DNA of 64,000 nt from Peptacetobacter sp. (GTDB taxonomy: Bacteria; Bacillota; Clostridia; Peptostreptococcales; Peptostreptococcaceae): the NCBI RefSeq assembly GCF_029264495.1, contig NZ_JARIBH010000076.1:16822-80821 (forward strand). Reading direction: 5' to 3'. Positions within the stretch are counted from its first letter, which is position 1. The number at the start of each line of letters is the position of its first letter. The notes under the pieces are model-generated. The model saw nothing but the letters and a program-made list of their open reading frames with translations, was not told where the DNA came from and made no database searches. The translations under genes and the position numbers were made by a program. Below, piece by piece: positions 55,131 to 64,000 of this stretch.

Positions 55131-57725
55131 TTACTTAACTTTTATTTCTATATTTTCTCCTTCTCCATTTATAACAATAGTTGATCCATTATATATTTCA
55201 CCAGAAATTAATTTTTTAGCTATCATAGTTTCTAGAGTTCCACTAATATATCTTTTTAAAGGTCTTGCTCCATATACAGGGTCATATCCTTCATTTATCA
55301 TTATTTCTTTTGCTGAATCTGTAAGTTCTAAATCTATTCCTCTATCTGATAACCTATTTCTTAATCCATTCATGAATATATCTATTATTTGTTTAATTTC
55401 TTCTTTATTTAAAGGAGTAAACATTATAACATCATCAACTCTATTTAAAAATTCTGGTTTAAATCTATGTTTCATTTCAGACATTACTACATCATTTACT
55501 TCTTTTGTTATATTTCCATTTGACTCTAATAGATATTGACTACCTATGTTAGATGTCATTATTATTATAGTATTTTTAAAATCTACAGTTTTACCTTTAT
55601 TATCAGTAAGTCTACCATCATCTAATATTTGTAGGAATATATTAAATACATCTTCATGTGCTTTTTCTATTTCATCAAATAATATAACTGAATATGGTTT
55701 TCTTCTTACAGCTTCTGTTAATTGTCCTCCTTCTTCATATCCTACATATCCTGGAGGTGGACCAACTAATCTTGATACTGAATGTTTTTCCATATACTCA
55801 GACATATCTATTCTTATTATATTTTCTTCACTATCAAATAAATTTCTAGCTAATGTTTTAGCAAGTTCAGTTTTACCAACTCCTGTAGGTCCTAAAAAGA
55901 TAAATGAACCTATTGGTTTATTTTCATCTTTTAATCCTGCTCTTGCTCTTATTACTGCATCAGATACAGCAGTTACAGCCTTATCCTGACCAATTACTCT
56001 TTTATGTAATTCTTCTTCTAATTTCAATAATTTTTCTCTTTCACCTTCAAGAAGTTTTGTAACAGGAATTCCAGTCCATTTTGATACTATTTCTGATACT
56101 TCATCTTCTGTAACATCTTCTTTTAATAGATGTGTTTCAGAATCATTTCTCATTTTTTCTTCTTTTTCTCTTATTTTTTCTTCTAATCCTGGTATTTCAC
56201 TGTATTTGACTTCTGCTGCTTTATTGTAATCATATTCTCTTTCATATTTTTCAACTTTAGCTCTTGCGTCGTCTAATTGTGATTTTAGATTTTTTATTTC
56301 TGTTATATATGATTTTTCTTTATCATATTTTGCTGTCATTTCATCATTTTTAGATTTTAATTCAGCTATTTCTCTTTGTAAATCCATTAATCTGACTTTA
56401 CTTTTTTCGTCATCTTCTTTTAGTAGTGCTTCTCTTTCTGTTTCTAGAGTAAATAATTTTCTTCTTATTGAATCTAATTCAGTTGGAAGTGAATCTATTT
56501 CACTTCTTATCATTGCACTTGCTTCGTCTATTAAATCTATAGCTTTATCTGGTAAATATCTATCAGTTATGTATCTATCTGATAATTTAGCAGCAGCAAC
56601 TATTGCATTGTCATGTATTCTTATACCATGATGTATTTCAAATCTTTCTTTTAAACCTCTAAGTATAGATATTGTATCTTCTACACTAGGTTCTTCAGCT
56701 ATTACTGTTTGGAATCTTCTTTCAAGTGCTTTATCTTTTTCAATATATTTTCTATATTCATCAAATGTTGTCGCACCTATACAGTTAAGTTCTCCTCTAG
56801 CTAACATAGGTTTTATTAAATTACCTGCATCCATTGAACCTTCTGTTTTACCTGCACCGACAATATTATGTATTTCATCAATAAATAATATTATCTTACC
56901 TTCAGAACCTTCTACTTCTTTAAGTACAGCTTTTAATCTTTCTTCAAATTCTCCTCTATATTTTGCTCCAGCTATAAGAGCTCCCATATCTAATGAGAAT
57001 ATTATTTTATCTTTTAAACCTTCTGGAACATCTCCTCTAACTATTCTTTCTGCCAATCCTTCAACTATTGCAGTTTTACCAACCCCTGGTTCACCAATTA
57101 GTACTGGATTATTTTTTGTTCTTCTTGATAATATTCTTATAACACGTCTAATTTCTTCATCTCTTCCTATAACAGGGTCTAATTTATTTTGTTTTGCCAA
57201 TTCAACTAAATTTGTCCCATATTTAGCTAGTGCATCATAAGTTCCTTCTGGGTCTTGAGTTTCTACTCTTTGATTACCTCTTACTTGATGTAGCACTCCT
57301 AAAAAAGAATCTTTAGTTATACCATATTCATTTAATATTTTTCCTATAGATGTATTTTTTTCTTTTTCGATTATTGCTAACATTACATGTTCTACACTTA
57401 TATAGGAATCTTTAAAATCTTTTGATATTTCTTCTGCTTTTAATAATACTTCATTTATTTTTCTTGTAGCTGTAACTCCTTGAGATTGAACTCCTTCACC
57501 ATAAACTTTTGGAATTCTTTCTAATTCATTTTCTATTGATTTTTTTACTGAATCAAGTGAAATCCCCATTTTTTCTATTATATTTGGTATTAACCCATTT
57601 TCTTGATTTACCAATGCTGAAAGTAAATGTATTGTATCTACTTGTTGATTATTATGTCTAACGGCTTCTTGAAAAGCTTCATTTAGTCCTTTTTGTACTC
57701 TTACTGTCATTTTTTCTACATCCAT
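55131..57725 (-). CDS. clpB: ClpB disaggregase
   Basis: About 864 residues, the usual ClpB length. N domain [34 protein letters not shown], first AAA+ with GEPGVGKT near residue 210, a long coiled middle domain ([32 protein letters not shown]...), second AAA+ with GPTGVGKT near 610, and sensor motifs [34 protein letters not shown] and DEIEKAH. Rescues aggregated proteins with DnaK. ATG at 57725 follows TTGGAGGGATATATA; the longer start contains this site. No clear CtsR or CIRCE box is seen upstream. Confidence 0.96.
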   Translation of the reverse strand: [864 protein letters not shown]

Positions 57726-57813
57726 TATATATCCCTCCAATTATTATATTTATTTAAATTTTATGTTTGTGTTCTCTTTGAAAGTATTTCCAAAATTATA
57801 TCTATTTTAAAAC

Positions 57814-58410
57814 TTAAGATTTATCACTTATTATTATAGATTTTCTTAAATCTATAAGACTATCTAATAAATTTTCCTCTTTTGCTATATCAAATTTTAA
57901 ACTCATAGCAAATGTTCTATCATCATTGAAAAATTTGAATTTTTCATTTGATTCTGCATTTAAATATAAATCTCTTCCTATTTTTCTATCCTCATCCACT
58001 TTTAAATTTCTACATTTTTCTAAAAATGAATTTCTAAAGTTTACAGTATATGCACCTAAATTTTGATTGTAGCTATAAAAAGCGATTGTATCAAATATTC
58101 CTATTAAGTTAGCATTTATAAAATTGTAAATTCTATTGTTGTTATATATAGAAATCTGTTCACAGATATACTCTCTAAATATAGGATGAACATTTTCTTC
58201 TAATATAACTACTAATTCTTGAGGCATCTCAAAATATATCTTCCAGTATTTAGGGTTATCTTTTTCTAAAGTAAGAATTGTTTTTTGTCTTCCTTTCTCC
58301 TCTATCCTATATAATTTGCAGATAAAGTTGCTTTCTTGAAAGAATGTTTTTTGTTCTTCAAAAAAATAATCAAACCACTGGAGAATATTTCTGTCTAATT
58401 TTAGTGACAT
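57814..58410 (-). CDS. Hypothetical soluble protein
   Basis: 198 residues, no membrane helix and no recognised domain. Aromatic-rich N terminus (ILQWFDYFFEEQKTFFQESNFICKLYRI) and a C-terminal FNDDRTFAMSLKFDIAKEENLLDSLIDLRKSI. AGGAGGAAATATTGAT precedes the ATG. It lies between clpB and a winged-helix gene in the same direction; possible operon with them. Confidence 0.6.
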   Translation of the reverse strand: MSLKLDRNILQWFDYFFEEQKTFFQESNFICKLYRIEEKGRQKTILTLEKDNPKYWKIYFEMPQELVVILEENVHPIFREYICEQISIYNNNRIYNFINANLIGIFDTIAFYSYNQNLGAYTVNFRNSFLEKCRNLKVDEDRKIGRDLYLNAESNEKFKFFNDDRTFAMSLKFDIAKEENLLDSLIDLRKSIIISDKS

Positions 58411-58438
58411 ATCAATATTTCCTCCTCTTTATCTAAAT

Positions 58439-58828
58439 TTATAAAGAATTATATATCTCCATAAGATAATTTCTTTCAGGCTTACTTCCTTTATAAGAAA
58501 TCGCTGGATTTATCATATATTCTCCATTTCTTACTCGTTTTAAAAAATCTCTTTTCTTTAACTTTGTAAATAATGTTGAAAGAGAAGTTTTTGGATAATC
58601 AAATTTGATAGACATTTCTTCTAATGTCATTCTGATTCTATTTTCTTTATCCATACATTCTACTAACATTAAAGGTATCAAATCTTTTTTTGTGTAAGAA
58701 TTTTCTACTACTTTAATAAAATTCTTAAAACAAAAGTTTGAGTATTTATCTTTTTTCTGTATGAGGTCTTTACTCTCAGTATATCTTTGATCTGCATCTA
58801 TCTTTGATGAACTATTTATTTCAAGCAC
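58439..58828 (-). CDS. RepL-like winged-helix protein
   Basis: 129 residues, GTG start after GAGGTGATAGA. The C terminus IKFDYPKTSLSTLFTKLKKRDFLKRVRNGEYMINPAISYKGSKPERNYLMEIYNSL resembles RepL-type plasmid replication proteins (winged helix with GxYMINPxxxxKG). No plasmid origin or other replicon genes are nearby. It may now be a chromosomal regulator. Assignment is by pattern only. Confidence 0.55.
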   Translation of the reverse strand: MLEINSSSKIDADQRYTESKDLIQKKDKYSNFCFKNFIKVVENSYTKKDLIPLMLVECMDKENRIRMTLEEMSIKFDYPKTSLSTLFTKLKKRDFLKRVRNGEYMINPAISYKGSKPERNYLMEIYNSL

Positions 58829-59090
58829 TCTATCACCTCACTTCTCCTCTTTCATTAACCATATCATAGTACTTTTTTTTATGTCTGTCAAAAGCGATTT
58901 TGCAAAAAGTTTATCTTTTAGATAAACTTTTATTCATCTCTTAAATAAACTTTTTGTTTTTTTAATTTCTAGTTATTTCAACATTTAAAACGTTATTTTT
59001 ATCTAAATTTTATTTTTTTGAAAAAAAATTTTTATTAAATTTATATGGTATAATATTTTTAAATAAGTGATATAAATAAGAGGTGTTTTT

Positions 59091-60239
59091 ATGAACAATA
59101 ATAACTTTTTTATAAATCAAAACTTTATTTATGATATAAATGCTATTTTGCTTTTATTTGGACTATTTTTAGTATTTTTATTTTTATTATTGAATAAATA
59201 TATAAATGAAGTTGTATCATCAAATTTTTTATTTTTAGGATTATTTGATGCTATGCTTTCTTTATCGCTTTTTTCTTTTAGTTTTAACAATAAAAGCTAT
59301 AATTTTCTATTTTTGGGATTATCTATTATTCCGCTTATAAAGTTACTACAATCATTTTGTAATAGTAAGTATACAAATATAATAAAAATTTTAATTCGTT
59401 GTACTTTAATTATAAGTGTAATTGTATTTTTATTTGATAATACATCTATATTTTCTATAGAAGATTCTGATACAGTTATTTATATTCTATTATTTTTAGC
59501 ATTTTTAATAGGAACAACTTTATCTTTTAATATTTATAAAGAAAAGAATATATCAATAAAATTTACAATTTCAAATTTAATACTTATTTTAGGTGTTATT
59601 TGTGGTGTTTTAAGTGAAAATATTTTGATTGTATTAATATCTGTACTATTATTTTCATTTGTAGCTACTATCTCTATAACAGAATATTTTATAAATTCTT
59701 ATAGAAATAAAATAATTACTTTAATGAGAGAAAAATTAGTTTATAAAGATACTCTTACATCTATGAAAAATAGACATTCTTTTGAAAAGCAAATAGACGA
59801 GGACTCTAAAAATATCAATAATTATACATCTTATTGGGCTATTTCAATTGATATAAATGATTTAAAATATATCAATAATAATTTTGGATATTCACACGGA
59901 GATAGACTTATTAAGAATTTAGCTGATAGCATAGAAGAAACTTTTGATGATATTGGTAAAAGTTTTAGGATAGGTGGAGATGAATTTATTATTCTTATAA
60001 AAAATGAATCTGATGAAAAAATAGAACGATATATAGAGTTATTTCAATCTTTGATTACATCATATAATAAAATACATGATATTAAACTTACTATTTCTAT
60101 AGGATATGATTCTTATAAATTTGGATATGATAAATCTATATTTGATTTGATTACAAGAGTCGACTACATATTACTAAAAAATAAAAAGAAAAATAAATCT
60201 TCTTGGTTATCAGATGAGGATTTACATTCTTTTGAATAA
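59091..60239 (+). CDS. Membrane-bound diguanylate cyclase (GGDEF)
   Basis: 382 residues. N-terminal half has seven or eight hydrophobic helices without an identifiable sensor fold. The C-terminal GGDEF domain begins VYKDTLTSMKNRHSFEKQIDE and has RIGGDEFIILI near residue 294. The usual RxxD inhibitory site five residues before GGDEF is replaced by DDIGKSF, so product inhibition may be lost. Makes cyclic di-GMP. AAGAGGTGTTTTT precedes ATG. Confidence 0.9.
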   Translation: MNNNNFFINQNFIYDINAILLLFGLFLVFLFLLLNKYINEVVSSNFLFLGLFDAMLSLSLFSFSFNNKSYNFLFLGLSIIPLIKLLQSFCNSKYTNIIKILIRCTLIISVIVFLFDNTSIFSIEDSDTVIYILLFLAFLIGTTLSFNIYKEKNISIKFTISNLILILGVICGVLSENILIVLISVLLFSFVATISITEYFINSYRNKIITLMREKLVYKDTLTSMKNRHSFEKQIDEDSKNINNYTSYWAISIDINDLKYINNNFGYSHGDRLIKNLADSIEETFDDIGKSFRIGGDEFIILIKNESDEKIERYIELFQSLITSYNKIHDIKLTISIGYDSYKFGYDKSIFDLITRVDYILLKNKKKNKSSWLSDEDLHSFE

Positions 60240-60242
60240 ATA

Positions 60243-60281
60243 AAAAAGGTTGTATATATTAAATATATATACAACCTTTTT
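60243..60281. terminator. Bidirectional terminator
   Basis: AAAAAAGGTTGTATATAT/ATATATACAACCTTTTTTT between convergent genes. Confidence 0.92.
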
Positions 60282-60295
60282 TTACTTATTTTTTA

Positions 60296-61543
60296 TTACA
60301 TTTCTTTTATTTTGTAATCAAAGCCTGATTCGTCCATTATTTTTAAATATGGTGTTGGGTCAAAATATTCTGGTGAATATACACCTTCTCCAGTCCATAT
60401 TCCTTTTGCAATAAGTTCTATTGCTATTGCTGCACCAAACCCTGTTTGAGCAACAACTGCTTGCATTCCCCATTTTTTCATAGATTCTTGATTATCAAAT
60501 ATTTGATACATCATAATTTCTTTTTCTTTTGAATCTTTTATTCCTTTACAATGTATACCTACACACATTTTGCCAATCATTTCGTTTCCTATATCTTTTG
60601 GTTGTGGTGCACAAGCTGCAACAACATCTCTTGGACAAACTTTTACTCCACCTACTTCAACTGGTTTAGTTCCTCTAAGCCCTAGTTTATCAATAACTTT
60701 AAGAGCATTCATTAGACTTTCATCTAATGAAATTTTATAAGTTACTTTTTCTAAACCATATTTTTCAAGATATCTTGGCATAGTAACAGTTTCTTCATGT
60801 TCAATTTTTACTAATATGTTTTCTCCTACCTCAGGCATATCAAATTTTTCTTCCCCTGCAAAAGCATCTTCCACTATAAATCCACCATTATGTTTATCCC
60901 ACTCAACGTTTGGATTCATACATTCATCTAAAACTGTCCATACATTAAATCCAAATGTTATATCATCCTCTGAGGCAGAAGGAATTTGTAAATTTCCTCC
61001 ATCTTTTACATGTATTTCTTTTATTTCATCAAATAAATTTGTAGCTGCATATTTCGCAAAAACATTTACTACACCTGGGTCTATACCCATACAAATACAT
61101 GCTAATTTCCCTTTTTTTGCCCATTCTTCATGTCTATCAAAATTATATTTTGTCATAGGTTCTGTATAGCTGTTTTCTATTCCTAATCCAAATTTTGGAT
61201 TATCCATAGGTACAGACCAAGTTCCCATATTCCCATAATTTGCACCTGCTTCAAAAGCAGCATCAAATATATAATTACTTAAAAATGGTGCTGTTGCATC
61301 CATTACAAAATCTAAATTATATTTTTTTATTAATTCTTTCATACTTTCCTTAGATTTTGCATTAACAAATTCTGGTATAAATCTTTCATTATCATTTAAA
61401 TTTGAGCAAACCTCTTTTGCTCTTTCTAAATCATAATCAGAAACCACAACAAATTCTAGCCATTCACAATCTTTATCTCTATCTTTTAAAATTCTTAAAA
61501 TAGATTCTCCTACCGCTCCTGCGCCTACTAATAACATTCTCAT
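60296..61543 (-). CDS. Saccharopine dehydrogenase family protein
   Basis: 415 residues. NAD(P)-binding start MRMLLVGAGAVGESILRILKDRD, and family segments DFVMDATAPFLSNYIFDAAFEAGANYGNMGTW, LACICMGIDPGVVNVFAKYAATNLFDEIKEIHVKDGG, and GFGAAIAIELIAKGIWTGEGVYSPEYFDPTPYL. Saccharopine dehydrogenase-like enzymes act on amino-acid imine conjugates; whether this one works on lysine, ornithine or a glycine-derived compound cannot be told. A tandem glycine riboswitch controls it. AAGGAGATATTTTTT precedes the ATG. Confidence 0.85.
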   Translation of the reverse strand: MRMLLVGAGAVGESILRILKDRDKDCEWLEFVVVSDYDLERAKEVCSNLNDNERFIPEFVNAKSKESMKELIKKYNLDFVMDATAPFLSNYIFDAAFEAGANYGNMGTWSVPMDNPKFGLGIENSYTEPMTKYNFDRHEEWAKKGKLACICMGIDPGVVNVFAKYAATNLFDEIKEIHVKDGGNLQIPSASEDDITFGFNVWTVLDECMNPNVEWDKHNGGFIVEDAFAGEEKFDMPEVGENILVKIEHEETVTMPRYLEKYGLEKVTYKISLDESLMNALKVIDKLGLRGTKPVEVGGVKVCPRDVVAACAPQPKDIGNEMIGKMCVGIHCKGIKDSKEKEIMMYQIFDNQESMKKWGMQAVVAQTGFGAAIAIELIAKGIWTGEGVYSPEYFDPTPYLKIMDESGFDYKIKEM

Positions 61544-61644
61544 AAAAAATATCTCCTTATATAAATACTACATCTTACACAAATATGGATTTCTTTTTTA
61601 TATATTGATAGTCAATTATTTTACAAAATAAAACTGGCAAAACA

Positions 61645-61679
61645 AAAAAAGACATAGATGATAAAACATCTATATCTCT
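61645..61679 (-). terminator. Attenuator terminator of glycine riboswitch
   Basis: AGAGATATAGATG/CATCTATGTCT stem followed by TTTTTTTG on the minus strand. Its 5' arm overlaps the end of aptamer 2 (GGACAGAG), so glycine binding would block terminator formation and turn expression on. Confidence 0.82.
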
Positions 61680-61858
61680 GTCCTTTTGCCAGTTGGTTAT
61701 ATCCTCGTAGGCGATGAATTTAATCATTCTCTCCAAAGTATCGTCAGACTGCCCTCCTTTTGCCTGTCAGTTTCCACAGAAATAAGATGAAGTTTCTGCT
61801 TTGCTTCTTCGGCGCTTTAAAATTATTTATTAAAGTCTCTAATGCAATCCTCTTCCGA
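61676..61858 (-). ncRNA. Tandem glycine riboswitch (two gcvT-type aptamers)
   Basis: Minus strand: aptamer 1 GCGCCGAAGAAGCAAAG...AACTGACAGGCAAAAGGA, linker ATACTTTGGAGAG, aptamer 2 ATCGCCTACGAGG...AACTGGCAAAAGGACAGAG. Both carry the conserved CGCCxAxGxxG and CxGGCAAAAGGAC blocks of gcvT-type glycine aptamers. Aptamer 1 spans about 61740-61858, aptamer 2 about 61676-61738. Confidence 0.9.
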
Positions 61859-61879
61859 ACATATTTGATTATATTATTT

Positions 61880-61908
61880 ATGATATAAAATTTCTTTTAA
61901 TATGTCAA
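61880..61908 (-). promoter_or_regulatory. Promoter of glycine riboswitch leader
   Basis: TTGACA, 17 bp, TATCAT on the minus strand, just upstream of the tandem aptamer. Confidence 0.65.
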
Positions 61909-61981
61909 ATTTATTCTCAAATGATTTTTTATTTATATCAATATCAAATTTTTCTACTATTATACATCTACACATCAAACT

Positions 61982-63253
61982 TTATTCATCAAAGTTTATA
62001 TTTTCATTTGATATATTTTTATTTGAAAATCCAATATCATCTAATATATTTTTTTCAAACTCCTTTAAAATACTTTCTTTAAATGTTATTGGCGTTATCC
62101 TTTCAATTGGTTTTACTATTTTCAATGCTAAATTTTTTAAATCTGCTATTTTAGAGTTGTTTGTATCATCTATATCAGATTTTTTTACACATTCAATAAA
62201 TTCATCTAATGTATATATTTTAAATCTATCTATATTTCTTGTACTTGCAACTTCTTCTAACAATGCTATAAATATATCTTGATAACTAGCTTCTTTATTT
62301 AATTTTAATGTGTCTGCGGTTTCTGGTATTATTTTTTCAAATAGTATTCTTTTTGAATCCATATTTTCTATTCCTCTAGCTTTTGCAAATAGCAATATTT
62401 TATCATCAGGATAAGAAATTAATCTTTTTATGAAATCTTCTTCTTTTATACCTTCTATATAATATTTATTTCCTCTTAGTCCTTCTATTTTTTTTATCCG
62501 ATCAAAATAGCCTTTTAACATATTTTCTCTTATAGTTTCATTATTGAATATAAGACCTCTTCCTAATGGTTCTACTGGTTTTATCTCTATAAATTTTGTT
62601 TCCTCTTTTATAGGTTCTCTTAATTTTCTATTCGGTGAAACTCTAACTGCTATAAGATTATCATATCCTTTACTTTCTAAAAGTCTTAACGGACAATTAT
62701 CATAAAATCCACCGTCTATAAAAAATTTACCATCTACATCTTCTATTTTGAATACAGGTAAATTTGCACTAGCCATAATATAGTCTTTTATTTTCCCATA
62801 TGGTATATCTTCTTTAAATATTTCTATAGGATTTGTTTTTATTCCATCTACTTCTATTGTTACAAGACCAAAATCCATTTTAGAATTTCTTATTTTATCT
62901 TCATCAATATAAGTATCCAATACTTTTCTTAATTTATCTGTATTAATTCCTCTATTATTTATAATTTTTTTTGCTTCATTAGATGCGTATTCTAACATAT
63001 CTTTACTTATATTTTTATCAATTAAGTCTTCCATAAACTGATTATCTATATCAAATAATGTTTCAGGTTGTACATTTTTCCAAAAATTATAGCAAACATC
63101 AAAATCTCCTTGTACAATCATTGCTGCATTAAAAGCTCCTATAGATGTTCCAACCGCTCCATCAAATTTATATCCTCTTTCAAATAATGCTTTCATTACT
63201 CCTAAGTGGTATGCCCCTTTTGATGATCCACCCTCTAATGCAATGCCTTTCAT
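61982..63253 (-). CDS. Patatin-like phospholipase
   Basis: 423 residues. Patatin core: oxyanion loop EGGSSKGAYHLGVMKAL, nucleophile GTSIG, catalytic Asp in FIDGGFYDNCPLRLL. A C-terminal helical region of about 190 residues follows with no recognised domain. Likely lipid acyl hydrolase. GGAGAATAAAT precedes the ATG. No terminator is obvious; the riboswitch promoter of the next gene begins close to its end. Confidence 0.92.
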   Translation of the reverse strand: MKGIALEGGSSKGAYHLGVMKALFERGYKFDGAVGTSIGAFNAAMIVQGDFDVCYNFWKNVQPETLFDIDNQFMEDLIDKNISKDMLEYASNEAKKIINNRGINTDKLRKVLDTYIDEDKIRNSKMDFGLVTIEVDGIKTNPIEIFKEDIPYGKIKDYIMASANLPVFKIEDVDGKFFIDGGFYDNCPLRLLESKGYDNLIAVRVSPNRKLREPIKEETKFIEIKPVEPLGRGLIFNNETIRENMLKGYFDRIKKIEGLRGNKYYIEGIKEEDFIKRLISYPDDKILLFAKARGIENMDSKRILFEKIIPETADTLKLNKEASYQDIFIALLEEVASTRNIDRFKIYTLDEFIECVKKSDIDDTNNSKIADLKNLALKIVKPIERITPITFKESILKEFEKNILDDIGFSNKNISNENINFDE

Positions 63254-63312
63254 ATTTATTCTCCTTTTATATAATTATTGACTATACTTATAAAAAGTAT
63301 AGCCATATTTTT

Positions 63313-63861
63313 TTAATATCCTAATCCGAACTTTTTACCTAATTTCAAAAGACCTCCATCAAGATATTCAGTATTTACATTAAATTTCCATTCTCCGTTG
63401 TGTCTATACATTTCTCCAAATACTATCTCTGTATTTTGACCTACATTATCATCTATTTGATAGTTGTATATTACTTCTTCCTTATCTAAATCTATTATTC
63501 TCATAGATAAATAATCAAATCTATCATAATATCTATGAATTTCTCCATATTCAGTAAGTGTAAGTGCAAAAGCAATTTTTCTTACTTTATTTGGTATTTT
63601 TGAAATTGTTATAAAAACTTTATCTTCTCTCTTATTTATTGAAACTGATTCTGAAGGGTGATTTTTATTCTCGCTATATAAAAAATCTTCATAATTCATT
63701 ATAGTTCCACTACCATCTGTTAAAAAAACTGCTGTCCCCATTTCAAAATCATCTTTTTTCATATAATTATTTACTCTATAATCAAATTCAACTAATATAT
63801 TTTCAATTTCTGGCATTTCCTTTGTAAGTTCAACTTTTTGACCTTTTTTTATATCTTTCAT
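63313..63861 (-). CDS. TerD family protein
   Basis: About 182 residues. TerD-fold signature MKDIKKGQKVELTKEMPEIENILVEFDYRV, FLTDGSGTIMNYEDFLYSENKNHPSESVSI, KVFITISKIPNKVRKIAFALTLTEYGEI, and VGQNTEIVFGEMYRHNGEWKFNV. TerD proteins bind calcium and are linked to tellurite or phage stress. AAGGAGATAGTTTTA precedes the ATG at 63861; the longer track start is rejected. Only one TerD copy and no terZABC neighbour in view, though the window ends 140 bp upstream. Confidence 0.9.
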   Translation of the reverse strand: MKDIKKGQKVELTKEMPEIENILVEFDYRVNNYMKKDDFEMGTAVFLTDGSGTIMNYEDFLYSENKNHPSESVSINKREDKVFITISKIPNKVRKIAFALTLTEYGEIHRYYDRFDYLSMRIIDLDKEEVIYNYQIDDNVGQNTEIVFGEMYRHNGEWKFNVNTEYLDGGLLKLGKKFGLGY

Positions 63862-64000
63862 TAAAACTATCTCCTTATTTAAAAATCTATATTTTAAATT
63901 ATACAACAAATAAGGATAAGTTTCATTTGATATAACTATTATTTTTAAAATTTATACAAAAATATTCTATTTCATACAATTTCAACAAGTAAAATTATCA

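Noticed and set aside
57726-57813. CtsR or CIRCE operator upstream of clpB
   Set aside because: No GGTCAAA direct repeat or CIRCE inverted repeat could be read in the leader.
1-64000. tRNA, rRNA, CRISPR array, T-box leaders or prophage genes
   Set aside because: I looked for cloverleaf-like runs, regular direct repeats with spacers, and the GGGTGGNACC T-box motif and saw none; an exhaustive computed search was not possible here.

Overview
The window is very AT-rich, dense, ordinary-looking chromosome from a low-GC Gram-positive anaerobe. Strong AGGAGG ribosome sites, TTGACA/TATAAT-type promoters, a YtrA-type GntR operon, YhgE/Pip, an AgcS amino-acid symporter, MetNIQ and five classical riboswitches point to Clostridia. 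My best guess is a Peptostreptococcaceae-like, amino-acid-fermenting species; this is inferred from gene content and not proven. I see no rRNA, tRNA, CRISPR array, prophage or intact insertion sequence.

Layout. 0-6 kb: a degenerate FtsZ-like protein, a flippase-like membrane protein, a purine permease under a purine riboswitch, and aminopeptidase P. 6-12 kb: a large YhgE/Pip protein, a YtrA-type GntR/ABC operon with promoter and two palindromes, and an ArsC/Spx-like gene whose active-site Cys codon is UGA (probable selenoprotein). 12-17.3 kb: the thiamine operon thiC-thiS-thiF-thiG-thiH-thiE under a TPP riboswitch. 17.4-26.5 kb: amino-acid and ion transporters, a NifX-like protein, thioredoxin and an atypical thioredoxin reductase, a two-component system, a lysine-rich protein and AlkD. 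26.6-36 kb: small unknown proteins, AlaX, MsrAB, MFS, PatB-like lyase, EamA, RidA, a BusR-like regulator and a HAD phosphatase. 36-43.7 kb: an NhaC-type carrier under a lysine riboswitch, PfkB kinase, MATE, DUF1877, UDG4 and a protein with a Cys/His tail. 44-46.4 kb: an exported DUF1002 (YpuA-like) gene interrupted by a group I intron, followed by DUF4300. 46.5-51.6 kb: a Fur-box operon with two exporter-type ABC proteins, DUF454 and a small His-containing membrane protein, then an XRE-cupin regulator. 52-58.8 kb: MetNIQ under a SAM-I riboswitch, ClpB and two small genes. 59-64 kb: a diguanylate cyclase, a saccharopine dehydrogenase-like enzyme behind a tandem glycine riboswitch, a patatin and a TerD-family protein.

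The best leads are the group I intron inside the DUF1002 gene (44.39-44.81 kb), the in-frame UGA at the catalytic position of the ArsC/Spx-like gene (11.8 kb), the FtsZ-like protein that keeps the T7 loop but has lost the GTP-binding loops (0.1-0.8 kb), and the glycine riboswitch placed before a saccharopine dehydrogenase-like gene. RNA-level control dominates: purine, TPP, lysine, SAM and glycine aptamers each follow a recognisable promoter with 17-bp spacing, and all but the purine one show a clear terminator before the gene.
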